Source of the DNA: Chryseobacterium endalhagicum
Lineage (GTDB): Bacteria > Bacteroidota > Bacteroidia > Flavobacteriales > Weeksellaceae
Assembly (NCBI RefSeq): GCF_016745235.1
Contig: NZ_JAELVM010000003.1
Span: 310,001 to 374,000 of the forward strand
Length of the DNA stretch: 64,000 bases
Reading direction: 5' to 3'
Shown: piece after piece, positions 1-8,979 of the stretch
Layout: each line of letters begins with the position of its first letter
How positions within the stretch are numbered: the stretch's first letter is position 1
Position numbers and translations under genes: made by a program
Notes under the pieces: generated by a model
Database searches by the model: none
Told to the model about the DNA's origin: nothing
What the model saw: only the letters and a program-made list of their open reading frames with translations

Positions 1-114
1 TCCTTTTTCAAAAGTCTGAAAGGATAACCTGTCCAGCAGTTCTTTTTTTAAAGTCTCGCTGAGCCTGATGTATTGGCTGAAATGGTTTATAATTGGATCA
101 AATTCTGAGGACAT
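1..114 (-). CDS. Crp/Fnr-family transcriptional regulator, N-terminal fragment
   Basis: The window starts inside a minus-strand gene whose ATG is the complement of 112-114. The visible 38 codons begin MSSEFDPIINHFSQYIRLS and continue with a helical stretch ending in FQTFEKG. This matches the N-terminal helix that precedes the cyclic-nucleotide-binding fold of flavobacterial Crp/Fnr proteins, where a short helical lead is followed by an 'F-x-KG' first strand. The nucleotide-binding and HTH parts lie outside the window, so neither the ligand nor DNA binding can be judged. The family call is an inference from a short stretch and is only moderately secure. Confidence 0.6.
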   Translation of the reverse strand, partial: MSSEFDPIINHFSQYIRLSETLKKELLDRLSFQTFEKG

Positions 115-137
115 GATGGTGTTTTGTGTAAAGATAT

Positions 138-1181
138 TTAAAATAAGATGGCGCCTTCCAGTTCCAGCAGCTTTTGTTTTCTCCATATACCTCCGGCATA
201 CCCTACCAGATCGCCATCTGAACCTATCACACGATGGCACGGAATAATAATGGCAATTTTATTAATTCCATTGGCTGTTCCTACAGCACGTATGGCTTTA
301 GGATTGCCCAAAAATTCAGACTGCTGCTTGTAGGTACGGGTTTCTCCCTGGGGTATTTCGGTTAAAAGCTGCCATACTTTCTTCTGAAAATCGGTTCCTG
401 TAATGTAAAGAGGTACCTCAAACGTTGTTCTTTTCCCTTCAAAATATTCATTCAGTTCGTTTTCCAGCTGTTCGAAATGTTTATTTTCACCCTGAACTAT
501 TTCTGCATTCATTACTTTGGACAAATGGGCCAACTGCCGGTCTATATTTTTGCGGTCCGTAAATTCGAGCAGGCAGATTCCTTCCTCGCAGGCGCAGGCG
601 AACATGGGGCCTAATGGCGTCTCTATTCTTTTCAGGTCAATAATCGTCCGGCGGTCTGTATTTTTAGGTGTGGTACCAATGACTTCTTTAAAACGTTCAT
701 TAAATCCGCTTAAACTTTCATAACCTGAATCCAATGCCACTTCTATGATACTTTCGCCGTTTTTTATTTTTTTGAATGCTTTATTCATTCGGGATTCTCT
801 TTGAAAGGCATGAAAGGTCATTCCATGATTTTTCAGAAACCACCGTCTGATCGTTACCGGTTCAATATTTCTTTTCAAAAGGTCTGCGTCTTTAATTTTT
901 AATGATTCATTCTGCTGCAGCTCATCCAGCAAATCCTGAATATATTGGGGTGTTTCATTCAGTTTTTCAAGCGGTCTGCATATTTTGCAGGGTCTGTAGC
1001 CGTTTTCTATTGCTTTTTCGGTATTGACAAAGAATTCTACATTCCCTCTTTTGGGTTTTCTGGCCGTACAGGTGGGCCGGCAGAATATACCCGTGGTTTT
1101 TACAGCCATCCAGTAAATGCCTTCAAATGAGGAATCTTTTTCCAAAGATGCCTGATACATCCTTTCTTCTGTAAGTTTCAT
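138..1181 (-). CDS. ada: Ada-type bifunctional DNA-alkylation repair protein and regulator
   Basis: This 347-residue protein has the full Ada architecture. It starts with a zinc-binding methyl-phosphotriester acceptor domain (Cys34, Cys38, Cys65, Cys68 in FCRPTC and PCKIC), followed by an AraC-type HTH around residues 80-175 and a C-terminal O6-methylguanine-DNA methyltransferase domain. The transferase carries the acceptor-cysteine motif PCHR (Cys315). Ada proteins repair methylated DNA suicidally and, once methylated, activate repair genes. I start it at the ATG at 1179-1181 (MKLTEERMYQ), because a longer in-frame start would overlap the upstream gene; with this start the gap to that gene is 4 bp, so the two are probably co-transcribed. 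All key cysteines are present. Confidence 0.93.
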   Translation of the reverse strand: MKLTEERMYQASLEKDSSFEGIYWMAVKTTGIFCRPTCTARKPKRGNVEFFVNTEKAIENGYRPCKICRPLEKLNETPQYIQDLLDELQQNESLKIKDADLLKRNIEPVTIRRWFLKNHGMTFHAFQRESRMNKAFKKIKNGESIIEVALDSGYESLSGFNERFKEVIGTTPKNTDRRTIIDLKRIETPLGPMFACACEEGICLLEFTDRKNIDRQLAHLSKVMNAEIVQGENKHFEQLENELNEYFEGKRTTFEVPLYITGTDFQKKVWQLLTEIPQGETRTYKQQSEFLGNPKAIRAVGTANGINKIAIIIPCHRVIGSDGDLVGYAGGIWRKQKLLELEGAILF

Positions 1182-1185
1182 AATT

Positions 1186-1956
1186 CTAAAAAATCGGTGA
1201 AAAACTTTCTGTTTCCCCAATGGCTTTTAATGCCGTTTCCAATCGGCCATAAATATAACCATTTAAGAAATTTCCTGATGAAATTCTTTTAACACCCAAC
1301 CTTTTCAGGGTTTGAAAATCGGGAAGTTCAGGCATGCACATCACACTGAAAGGAAGCTTTGCCGTCTTAATAACGTTTTCAATATCCTGTACTTCGGTAA
1401 TGCATGGAACGAAAATTCCATCCGCCTCTGCTCTCTCAATGATTTCCATCCGGTCGAGGGTTTCCTGTACCGGATTGTCTACACCCAAAAGAAACGGATC
1501 TATTCTGACATTGATGAAAATATCAATATTCTGCTCTTTAAGTTTCAGAATGACTGCATTTAATTTTTCATAAAAATCATGTGTGCTCAATAGTTTTCTG
1601 GTTCCATCAACAATGACACTGTCTTCAATATTGATTCCAACGACGCCTGCCTCTCCCAGTCTGGAAATGTTTAAAACAATTTCTTCCACCGATTTCCCAT
1701 AACCTCCTTCCAGATCTACAGACAGAGGAATTGTAATGGATTTCAAAATTCTTTCAATAATGTAAAAGTATTCATCAAAGCTCATGTTTTCACCATCTTC
1801 ATATCCCAAACTAAAGGCTACGGCAGAACTCGAGGTTGCTACTGCCTGATAGCCTAGTTTTTCATATATCTTGGCACTTTGTACATTCCAAACGTTCCCT
1901 ATTAATAACGGATCATCCTGCTTATGCAGTTCTCTGAATTTATGAATTGCTGTCAT
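1186..1956 (-). CDS. isocitrate lyase/PEP mutase superfamily protein
   Basis: A 256-residue single-domain TIM-barrel enzyme of the ICL/PEP-mutase superfamily. The N-terminus PLLIGNVWNVQSAKIYEKLG matches the usual opening of the 'isocitrate lyase/phosphoenolpyruvate mutase family' group, and PLSVDLEGGYG contains the metal-binding acidic strand. EDS follows in the next strand (GINIEDSV). The KKCGH loop of true isocitrate lyases is not seen, so it is not the glyoxylate-shunt enzyme. Relatives act on small oxo- or hydroxy-acids or phosphonates, and the substrate here cannot be told. It lies 4 bp upstream of ada and probably shares a transcript with it, a pairing whose meaning is unclear. Confidence 0.8.
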   Translation of the reverse strand: MTAIHKFRELHKQDDPLLIGNVWNVQSAKIYEKLGYQAVATSSSAVAFSLGYEDGENMSFDEYFYIIERILKSITIPLSVDLEGGYGKSVEEIVLNISRLGEAGVVGINIEDSVIVDGTRKLLSTHDFYEKLNAVILKLKEQNIDIFINVRIDPFLLGVDNPVQETLDRMEIIERAEADGIFVPCITEVQDIENVIKTAKLPFSVMCMPELPDFQTLKRLGVKRISSGNFLNGYIYGRLETALKAIGETESFSPIF

Positions 1957-2034
1957 TTTAATTTTTTATAAAAGTAATACAGATCCTCCTGCTATACAAC
2001 CGAAAAACGGACAAGTATTTTTTAGGTCTTTATG

Positions 2035-2064
2035 AAAAAACCCCGCAAGAAACTCGCGGGGTTT
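2035..2064 (-). terminator. intrinsic terminator after the 2100-3206 metalloprotease gene
   Basis: Read on the minus strand, AAACCCCGC pairs with GCGGGGTTT around a 9-base loop and is followed by a run of T. It sits about 40 bp after the stop of the metalloprotease gene. Confidence 0.85.
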
Positions 2065-2099
2065 GAAATATATTATCTGAATATTCATTTATTATCACA

Positions 2100-3206
2100 C
2101 TATCTTTTTAATTTTTCCAAATAAAACATATATGAATCTAAACCAGATCCATATATATATGTTTTGAAACGGATTTTTCTTCCTCTAGCTAAAATAGAGA
2201 GATAATTTCTAATACAGGCGTGACACATTTCCTCGCCCGTAGGAACCTGCACTAATATCCGAGTCCCTATTTTTACGCCACTTTCTTTATTTTCATAAAA
2301 ACCTGTATTGTCTTTGGTTATCTCAACTTGGATTTCTTGAATATTATTCGGCGAATTGAAATATATAGAATCATTATAATGAATTCTGGTAATAATGCCC
2401 TCCAACTCGTAATATGATTTATTTTCAATTATATTATTTAATAGATCATCATGCATTAAATGGAAATCTTCCGGTGTAAATATTGATTGTGTTCCAAAAT
2501 CTACATCGTCATCTGGCGGCGGCGGCGGGACAGCAAAAGTATTATTAAGTTGAAGATTAGTACTATTCCACGCATTTGTAATCATTGCTACTCTACTTTT
2601 TTTATCAGGATGATTATTATGATCCATAGAGGTGGTTAAAAACCCAAAACTAACTGGTTTTATTGTTTCTTCTAATGATGCTCCAAGCCGGCAAAGCACT
2701 GATCCTGCAAAAAAATCCGCCTCAAGTTCTGTGTCTTTTGAATTCGGACTGTCGGTAGAAAAATGATTACTTAAATGATGTCCAATTTCATGAGCAAGTA
2801 TAAACATTGAAGACCAATATTCACTTCCTCCCGCTCTATCAATTCTCCTTAATAAATCTTTCCTAAAAATAATAATTCTTTTTCCGTTAATAACAACTGC
2901 CATTGCATTACGTATATTCCCTTTATAAATTCCAAAATTTTGAGGCAGCCCAATAAAGTCTGTAATCTGTCTAACCTGTTCAATTTCCCTATTGGTAGGC
3001 AGCTCTATATCTATTTTAGAAACTTTTTTTAATGAGTCTATTTCTTTTTGTGATGAAACAAAAAAACATGCTTTTTTGAAATTTTCGACAACACCTTTGT
3101 CCTTTTTTGTTGGCATAACAAAATTTTCCTCAGCCCTCTTTGGATTACAGGACACATACAATAAAGTATAAAGCCCAATAATAGTTATACACAAAAATTT
3201 ACACAT
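2100..3206 (-). CDS. lipoprotein zinc metallopeptidase (M48-like, HEXXH)
   Basis: A 368-residue predicted lipoprotein: the N-terminus MCKFLCITIIGLYTLL is hydrophobic and ends in YVSC (Cys20), a lipobox-like site. HEIGH at residues 139-143 is a zinc-binding HEXXH, and E160-LEA-D164 in an 'ELEADFFAG' segment fits the ExxxD third ligand of M48-type peptidases. A Pro-rich linker (PPPPPDDD) separates the peptidase part from a C-terminal domain of about 120 residues that I do not recognise; this ends with a CxxC (CHAC). I chose the ATG at 3204-3206 because it places the signal at the N-terminus and leaves a 7-bp gap to the upstream metalloprotease gene. Likely anchored in the envelope; substrate unknown. 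Confidence 0.72.
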   Translation of the reverse strand: MCKFLCITIIGLYTLLYVSCNPKRAEENFVMPTKKDKGVVENFKKACFFVSSQKEIDSLKKVSKIDIELPTNREIEQVRQITDFIGLPQNFGIYKGNIRNAMAVVINGKRIIIFRKDLLRRIDRAGGSEYWSSMFILAHEIGHHLSNHFSTDSPNSKDTELEADFFAGSVLCRLGASLEETIKPVSFGFLTTSMDHNNHPDKKSRVAMITNAWNSTNLQLNNTFAVPPPPPDDDVDFGTQSIFTPEDFHLMHDDLLNNIIENKSYYELEGIITRIHYNDSIYFNSPNNIQEIQVEITKDNTGFYENKESGVKIGTRILVQVPTGEEMCHACIRNYLSILARGRKIRFKTYIYGSGLDSYMFYLEKLKR

Positions 3207-3213
3207 ATCTATT

Positions 3214-4032
3214 TTACTTTGGATATATACTTGCAATAAACTTTTTATCAGTTTCTGATAACTTATAAACAGAACTCAAATGGTATCCATTTTTCGTGAA
3301 TTCAGCTGGTAGTGAATATTGCATTATTGAAAACGGGTCGAATTCGGTTCCATTATATTCACTTGAGCTGTACCTCTTAAAAAGATTATAATCTACTTCT
3401 TCTTTGGTCCAATTATTCGGAGGCCCCATATAATACTGATAAACAACCGGTTCATCCCAAATAATTGGATTGTTATTACTAGATTGAAACTCATGACATA
3501 ATCCAATCGCATGTCCAAACTCATGCAGTACCACTCTGTCATATTCAGATTGTGGTGTATCAGCATTAAGCCAGCCGTAATTCATGGACGGTATTTTTCC
3601 CTTGGAATCTTTTCCTATATAAGACCAAGAGCCTATCTCATTAAAAGAAATGGTAATATCAGGATTAGGGCTATTTGAAAATATAAATTTAAGGCCACAA
3701 TAATTTTCCCATTGTTTTGCTACATTCATTACTTTTTGTTGAACGATTGGATCTCCATCGAGAAAATTGACGTAGAGAGTTCTTTTGTCTTCAGGCCAGA
3801 ATAAGTCAGAGTTACCAAAAGCCTCCTTCCCTGAATCAAGAGCATGTGATTCGCTTACTAAAGCTGTACAAACTTTTATTTTTCTCAGGGAATCATTTGA
3901 CAAAGTTGCAATTTTCATTTTTGAGTCAGGCTCTGTTTTTGATTTCTGTATATCACTTGATGATTTATTACAGGACAGAAAAAAGGTCAACAGAGACACT
4001 GCAAGTAATCCGAATGTTGTAATAGTTTTCAT
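3214..4032 (-). CDS. lipoprotein metzincin protease (astacin/M12-like)
   Basis: A 272-residue protein with a lipoprotein signal (FFLSC, Cys21) and the metzincin zinc signature HEXXHXXGXXH at residues 170-180 (HEFGHAIGLCH). A Met-turn follows about 60 residues later (SIMQYS). The order 'YVNFLDGD ... QWENYCGLKF ... HEFGHAIGLCHE ... SIMQYS' fits the M12A (astacin-like) branch better than M10. The first gene of a two-gene unit with the M48-like lipoprotein just downstream (7 bp). Both are predicted surface or periplasmic lipoproteins, so a shared role in envelope or extracellular proteolysis is inferred. Substrate unknown. Confidence 0.8.
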   Translation of the reverse strand: MKTITTFGLLAVSLLTFFLSCNKSSSDIQKSKTEPDSKMKIATLSNDSLRKIKVCTALVSESHALDSGKEAFGNSDLFWPEDKRTLYVNFLDGDPIVQQKVMNVAKQWENYCGLKFIFSNSPNPDITISFNEIGSWSYIGKDSKGKIPSMNYGWLNADTPQSEYDRVVLHEFGHAIGLCHEFQSSNNNPIIWDEPVVYQYYMGPPNNWTKEEVDYNLFKRYSSSEYNGTEFDPFSIMQYSLPAEFTKNGYHLSSVYKLSETDKKFIASIYPK

Positions 4033-4122
4033 AATAGTAGTTTTATTTATATTATTTAAAATTACTACGCATATGTTTATTAGTCAATTACCCTTTTGTA
4101 GTATATCGATGTTCAGATTATG

Positions 4123-4159
4123 TTAAATAAAAGCCCCCCGCAAGCTTTCTTACGAGGGG
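4123..4159 (-). terminator. strong intrinsic terminator after carB
   Basis: On the minus strand CCCCTCGTAAG pairs along 11 bp (two G-U) with CTTGCGGGGGG around an AAAG loop, followed by CTTTTATTT. It lies 25 bp past the carB stop and ends the pyrimidine operon. Confidence 0.92.
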
Positions 4160-4183
4160 TAAATATATTATCTGGTTTCGAAA

Positions 4184-7100
4184 TTACATCGTCTCCATTT
4201 TAAAGCTCATGCTTTCAATTACTTTTAAGATGGCTTCTACTGTGTCCATTGAGGTTAAACAAGGAACGCCGTTTTCCACACTCATTCTTCTGATCTGGAA
4301 TCCGTCTCTTTCTGCCTGTTTTCCTTTGGTCATGGTATTCACTACATACTGTACTTTTCCTTTCTGGATCAGGTCGATAAGATTTACATCTTCTTCTCCG
4401 ATTTTATATCCTATTTTACAAGGAATTCCTTTCTGCTCAAAGTATTTGGCTGTTCCTTCGGTAGCCCAGATTCTGAATCCTACTTCATGGAACCTTTCTG
4501 CAAGAGCCGCTGCCTCTTCTTTATGCTTGTCTGCTACTGTGAAGAGAATGGAACCATGCATCGGAACTTTTCTTCCTGCAGCGATCAATCCTTTGTAAAG
4601 GGCTTTTTCCAGTGTGGTATCTTTCCCCATTACCTCTCCTGTAGACTTCATTTCAGGTCCCAGGGAGATGTCTACTTTCGTCAGTTTTGAGAAAGAGAAC
4701 ACAGGAACTTTTACATACACTCCTTCTTTGCTTGGAACCAGACCGTTTTTGTATCCTAAATCTTTCAGTTTCTGTCCTAAGATAGCTTTTGTAGCCAGAT
4801 TCGCCATCGGAACTTCTGTAATTTTAGACAGGAACGGAACTGTTCTTGATGAACGTGGATTCACCTCGATCACATAAACGTTTCCTTCGAAAAGAACGTA
4901 TTGGATGTTCATTAAACCAATCACATTCAATCCTTTGGCCAGCCTTTGTGTATAGTCTACCAGAGTATCAATCTCTGATTGTGAAACATTCTGTGTAGGA
5001 TAAACCGCGATAGAGTCTCCGGAGTGTACCCCGGCTCTTTCGATGTGCTCCATGATTCCGGGAATTACTACCGTTTCTCCGTCGCAGATGGCATCGATCT
5101 CGATTTCTTTTCCAACCATGTATTTGTCAACCAAAACAGGGTGTTTAGGGCTTGCTTCTACAGCGTTTTCCATGTAGTAAGCGAGTTCAGCTTCACCGTA
5201 TACGATTTCCATGGCGCGGCCTCCCAATACGTAGCTTGGACGTACCAGAACCGGATAACCGATCTCGTTGGCAATTTTTATGGCTTCTTCTTTTGAAGTG
5301 GATGTTTTCCCCAGAGGCTGAGGAATTCCCATTTCCTGAAGTGCCTTTTCGAATTTATCTCTGTTTTCAGCTCTGTCAAGGTCTTCCAGTGAAGTTCCAA
5401 GGATCTGTACCCCGTGTGAAGCCAGTTTATCCGCAAGGTTGATCGCTGTCTGCCCTCCGAACTGAACCACCACTCCTTTTGGTTTTTCAAGCTCGATAAT
5501 GTTCATTACATCTTCTTCCGTTAATGGTTCGAAGTATAATTTATCTGAGATTGAGAAGTCTGTAGAAACTGTTTCAGGGTTGTTGTTGATGATAATGGCT
5601 TCGTAGCCCATCTCTTTGATCGCCCAAACTGAGTGAACCGTTGCATAGTCGAATTCTACTCCCTGTCCGATTCTGATAGGTCCTGAACCTAAAACGATGA
5701 TCTTTTCTTTATTGGAAACAACACTTTCGTTTTCCTCCTCGTAAGTTCCGTAGAAGTATGGGGTTTCGCTTTCAAACTCAGCAGCGCAGGTATCTACCAT
5801 CTTGTACACCGGCATTACTCCGTTCTCTTTTCTGAAATTGAAAACTTCCCGCTGCTTCACTTCCCAAAGGTGGGCAATGTTCATATCTGCGAAGCCTAAT
5901 TTCTTAGCCTGAATTAAAGTTTCCTTATCAAATTTGTTGGCTGCAATTACTTTTTCGAAATCAACTAATTTTTTCAGTTTCCAGATGAAGAATTTATCGA
6001 TCTTGCTCCATTCTACAATCTGCTCCCAGTCGTATCCTTTTCTTAAAGCATCACCGATGATGAATAATCTCTCATCATCACACACTCTGATTCTTCTTTC
6101 GATTTCTTCAGCCGTTAAAGCTTCAGCCTGTTTTGTTTTTAATCCTAAATGTCTGATTCCTGTTTCAAGAGAACGGATGGCTTTCTGTAAAGATTCTTCA
6201 AAGTTTCTTCCGATGGCCATTACTTCTCCGGTCGCTTTCATCTGAGTAGACAGTCTTCTGTCCGCAGTTTCGAATTTATCGAACGGGAATCTTGGGAATT
6301 TTGTTACCACGTAGTCAAGAGCAGGCTCGAAACATGCGTAAGTTTTTCCTGTTACCGGGTTCATGATCTCGTCAAGCGTTAAACCTACCGCAATTTTAGC
6401 AGCGATTTTCGCGATCGGATATCCTGTCGCTTTACTTGCCAGTGCCGATGAACGGGAAACTCTAGGATTCACCTCAATGATATAATAGTTGAATGAATGC
6501 GGGTCTAAAGCCAGCTGTACGTTACATCCACCCTCAATTCCTAAGGCTCTGATGATCTTTAGGGAAGCATTTCTCAGCAGCTGATATTCTCTGTCAGAAA
6601 GCGTCTGAGAAGGCGCCACTACGATAGAATCTCCTGTGTGAACTCCTACCGGATCTATATTTTCCATGTTACAAACCACAATCGCATTGTCGTTTGCATC
6701 ACGCATTACTTCGTATTCAATTTCTTTGAAACCTGCAATTGATTTCTCGATCAGACACTGGGTTACCGGGCTGTATTTCAATCCCAGTTCAGCAATCTCC
6801 TTCAGTTCAGCTTCCGTAGAGGCAATACCTCCTCCTGTTCCTCCCATCGTAAAGGCAGGACGAACAATCACCGGATATCCAATCTCATCAGCAAAACGAA
6901 TTGCTCCTTCTACTGTGGTTACAATATCTGACTCGGGAACCGGCTCATTCAGTTCTCTCATCAGTTCACGGAAAAGGTCTCTGTCTTCCGCTCTGTTGAT
7001 CGCAGAAAGCGTAGTTCCTAAAACCTCCACTTTACATTCTTCAAGAATTCCTGATTTTTCAAGTTCTACCGCCATGTTCAGACCTGTCTGACCTCCAAGT

Positions 7101-7363
7101 GTTGGTAAAAGCGCATCCGGACGTTCTTTTCTGATGATGTGGCTTACAAACTGAAGCGAAATCGGCTCGATATATACTTTATCCGCGATTTCCACATCCG
7201 TCATAATAGTCGCAGGGTTTGAATTGATCAAAATCACCTTGTAGCCTTCTTCTCTCAGAGACAGACAAGCCTGCGTTCCTGCGTAATCAAATTCAGCCGC
7301 CTGACCGATGATGATGGGTCCTGAACCGATTACTAAAATTGTTTTTATGTCGTTTCTTTTCAT
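4184..7363 (-). CDS. carB: carbamoyl-phosphate synthase large subunit
   Basis: A 1059-residue protein with the usual duplicated architecture: two ATP-grasp halves (ILVIGSGPIIIGQAAEFDYA at the start, and IIVLGSGPIRIGQGVEFDYA near residue 550), then a C-terminal MGS-like allosteric domain from about residue 930 (HGSILFTVADK). It makes carbamoyl phosphate from ammonia delivered by CarA, bicarbonate and two ATP, feeding both pyrimidine and arginine synthesis. Start set at ATG 7361-7363 (MKRNDIKT), matching the family N-terminus; six upstream in-frame codons are probably untranslated. It is the last gene of the pyrB-carA-carB unit but is separated from carA by a four-helix-bundle gene, which is unusual. 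Confidence 0.97.
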   Translation of the reverse strand: MKRNDIKTILVIGSGPIIIGQAAEFDYAGTQACLSLREEGYKVILINSNPATIMTDVEIADKVYIEPISLQFVSHIIRKERPDALLPTLGGQTGLNMAVELEKSGILEECKVEVLGTTLSAINRAEDRDLFRELMRELNEPVPESDIVTTVEGAIRFADEIGYPVIVRPAFTMGGTGGGIASTEAELKEIAELGLKYSPVTQCLIEKSIAGFKEIEYEVMRDANDNAIVVCNMENIDPVGVHTGDSIVVAPSQTLSDREYQLLRNASLKIIRALGIEGGCNVQLALDPHSFNYYIIEVNPRVSRSSALASKATGYPIAKIAAKIAVGLTLDEIMNPVTGKTYACFEPALDYVVTKFPRFPFDKFETADRRLSTQMKATGEVMAIGRNFEESLQKAIRSLETGIRHLGLKTKQAEALTAEEIERRIRVCDDERLFIIGDALRKGYDWEQIVEWSKIDKFFIWKLKKLVDFEKVIAANKFDKETLIQAKKLGFADMNIAHLWEVKQREVFNFRKENGVMPVYKMVDTCAAEFESETPYFYGTYEEENESVVSNKEKIIVLGSGPIRIGQGVEFDYATVHSVWAIKEMGYEAIIINNNPETVSTDFSISDKLYFEPLTEEDVMNIIELEKPKGVVVQFGGQTAINLADKLASHGVQILGTSLEDLDRAENRDKFEKALQEMGIPQPLGKTSTSKEEAIKIANEIGYPVLVRPSYVLGGRAMEIVYGEAELAYYMENAVEASPKHPVLVDKYMVGKEIEIDAICDGETVVIPGIMEHIERAGVHSGDSIAVYPTQNVSQSEIDTLVDYTQRLAKGLNVIGLMNIQYVLFEGNVYVIEVNPRSSRTVPFLSKITEVPMANLATKAILGQKLKDLGYKNGLVPSKEGVYVKVPVFSFSKLTKVDISLGPEMKSTGEVMGKDTTLEKALYKGLIAAGRKVPMHGSILFTVADKHKEEAAALAERFHEVGFRIWATEGTAKYFEQKGIPCKIGYKIGEEDVNLIDLIQKGKVQYVVNTMTKGKQAERDGFQIRRMSVENGVPCLTSMDTVEAILKVIESMSFKMETM

Positions 7364-7371
7364 AAGTTTAA

Positions 7372-7391
7372 AATGTAACAATTTATCAATC
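7372..7391. repeat. left copy of a 20-bp imperfect inverted repeat flanking the four-helix-bundle gene
   Basis: AATGTAACAATTTATCAATC here matches the complement of 7778-7797 at 18 of 20 positions. The pair brackets the gene at 7409-7771 and sits tightly between the carB start and the carA stop. Confidence 0.6.
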
Positions 7392-7408
7392 TAACAGTGT
7401 AACAATGC

Positions 7409-7771
7409 TTACAAGCCGTTTTCTTTTGATAAACTTGTGCTTAAAATTTTATAAATAATTTTCCCAATTTCTATGATCTGTGCTTCCAGCTTATCTTCAA
7501 AAGGATAATTTTTGGAGTGTTTACACAGATATAACCAATATTTTGTTTCTTCAAGTTCTTTGGCTGCAATTTTTATTTTATTCACAAAATCTTTTTTACT
7601 GTAAGGATTCTGCGCTTCAAAAGAATTGGCACCAATACTTGTTCCTGAGCGTAATAACTGTTTAGCAATGACGAATTTCTTTTGCTGCTCCAATAATTCG
7701 CAAAACTCAATAATATCTAAAGAGAATTTTACTGTTTTTTCAATTAAAGGATTGTTTTCGAAATTGATCAT
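7409..7771 (-). CDS. four-helix-bundle protein (23S rRNA intervening-sequence family)
   Basis: A 120-residue all-helical protein with the family signature: 'LLRSGTSIGANSFEAQ' after the second helix, then KKDFVNKIKIAAKELEETKYWL. This family was first seen as ORFs in intervening sequences within 23S rRNA genes and is now widely found as stand-alone genes in Bacteroidota. Its biochemical role is not established. Here it lies between carA and carB, in the same orientation, flanked by a 20-bp imperfect inverted repeat (7372-7391 and 7778-7797), as if inserted into the operon. No rRNA gene is nearby. It is likely transcribed with car. Confidence 0.88.
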   Translation of the reverse strand: MINFENNPLIEKTVKFSLDIIEFCELLEQQKKFVIAKQLLRSGTSIGANSFEAQNPYSKKDFVNKIKIAAKELEETKYWLYLCKHSKNYPFEDKLEAQIIEIGKIIYKILSTSLSKENGL

Positions 7772-7777
7772 TGTAAT

Positions 7778-7797
7778 GATTGCTAAACTGTTACATT
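7778..7797. repeat. right copy of the 20-bp inverted repeat flanking the four-helix-bundle gene
   Basis: Complement of this stretch reads AATGTAACAGTTTAGCAATC, matching 7372-7391 with two mismatches. It contains the carA stop codon (complement of 7783-7785). Confidence 0.6.
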
Positions 7798-8865
7798 CTT
7801 AAATTGGTACATTAAATCCAGGAACTCATCAAACAAATAATTCGCATCTTCAGGGCCCGGGCTTGCTTCCGGGTGGTACTGAACGGAGAAGCATGGGTGG
7901 ATCTTGTGTTTCAGACCTTCATTGGTTCTGTCGTTCAGGGCGATGTGGGTTTCAATAAGATCTGTATCTTTAAGGCTTTCCTGATCTACTGCGTAACCGT
8001 GGTTCTGGGAAGTGATGGATACTTTGTTTTTCTCCAGATCCAGTACAGGGTGGTTTCCGCCTCTGTGTCCGAATTTCAGTTTGAATGTTTTAGCGCCACA
8101 AGCCAGACCGATCAGCTGATGTCCCAGACAGATTCCGAAAATCGGAACTTTCCCTAATAATCCGCGGATCATTTCCAATGCCTGAGGGTTGTCTTCAGGG
8201 TCACCAGGACCGTTTGAAAGCATAATTCCATCCGGATCCATTAACAGAATCTCTTCTGCTGTGGTGTCGTGGGAAACTACAGTGATATCGCAGTTTCTTT
8301 GAGACAGCTCTCTGATGATTCCTAATTTGGAACCAAAATCTACCAAAACTACTTTTAAACCTCTTCCCGGATTGGCGTAAGCTGTTTTTGTAGAAACAGT
8401 TTCCACCTGATTAGTTGGGAAGTTTGTGCCTTTTAATTCTGCAACAACTTCGTTTTCATCCGTTTCAACGTTTACAATTTTTCCTTTCACAACGCCTGAA
8501 TTACGAAGAATTCTGGTAAGTCTTCTGGTATCAATTCCAGAAATTCCTGAAAGGTTCTTCTTTTTAAATAATTCATCTAAAGTGATCTGAGTACGGAAAT
8601 TGGAAGGCAGATCGCAAAGTTCTTTTACGATAAGCCCTTTAATAGCCGGCTCGATACTTTCATAATCATCACGGTTAATACCATAATTTCCGATAAGCGG
8701 ATAGGTCATGCAAACAATCTGACCGCAGTATGACGGATCGGAGATCAACTCCTGATACCCAGTCATTCCGGTATTGAAAACTACTTCTCCGGCAGTTTCC
8801 AGTTCTGCTCCGAAACCTTCTCCATGAAACACTTCACCGGACTCCAGTATTAATTTTTTCTTCAT
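7783..8865 (-). CDS. carA: carbamoyl-phosphate synthase small (glutaminase) subunit
   Basis: A 360-residue glutamine amidotransferase subunit. The N-terminal CarA domain begins MKKKLILESGEVFHGEGFG and includes NTGMTGYQE; the C-terminal class-I glutaminase domain has the nucleophile Cys in FGICLGHQLIGLACG and the His/Glu pair in QYHPEASPGPED. It hydrolyses glutamine and channels ammonia to CarB. Its stop lies inside the right inverted repeat that borders the four-helix-bundle gene. It follows pyrB by 114 bp; that gap holds AT-rich inverted words (GTATAATGT/ACATTATAC) but no convincing terminator, so co-transcription is likely. Confidence 0.97.
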   Translation of the reverse strand: MKKKLILESGEVFHGEGFGAELETAGEVVFNTGMTGYQELISDPSYCGQIVCMTYPLIGNYGINRDDYESIEPAIKGLIVKELCDLPSNFRTQITLDELFKKKNLSGISGIDTRRLTRILRNSGVVKGKIVNVETDENEVVAELKGTNFPTNQVETVSTKTAYANPGRGLKVVLVDFGSKLGIIRELSQRNCDITVVSHDTTAEEILLMDPDGIMLSNGPGDPEDNPQALEMIRGLLGKVPIFGICLGHQLIGLACGAKTFKLKFGHRGGNHPVLDLEKNKVSITSQNHGYAVDQESLKDTDLIETHIALNDRTNEGLKHKIHPCFSVQYHPEASPGPEDANYLFDEFLDLMYQFKNVTV

Positions 8866-8979
8866 TTTATTTATCTCTTTATTCTATTTTATTCTGTATT
8901 GTTTCTTTTGTACAATGTATAATGTCGGTTGTATAATGTATTTTATATTCATACATTTTACTTTTTACATTATACTTTT

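Noticed and set aside
4209..7091. Several plus-strand ORFs across carB
   Set aside because: carB is complete on the opposite strand; these reflect its codon bias.
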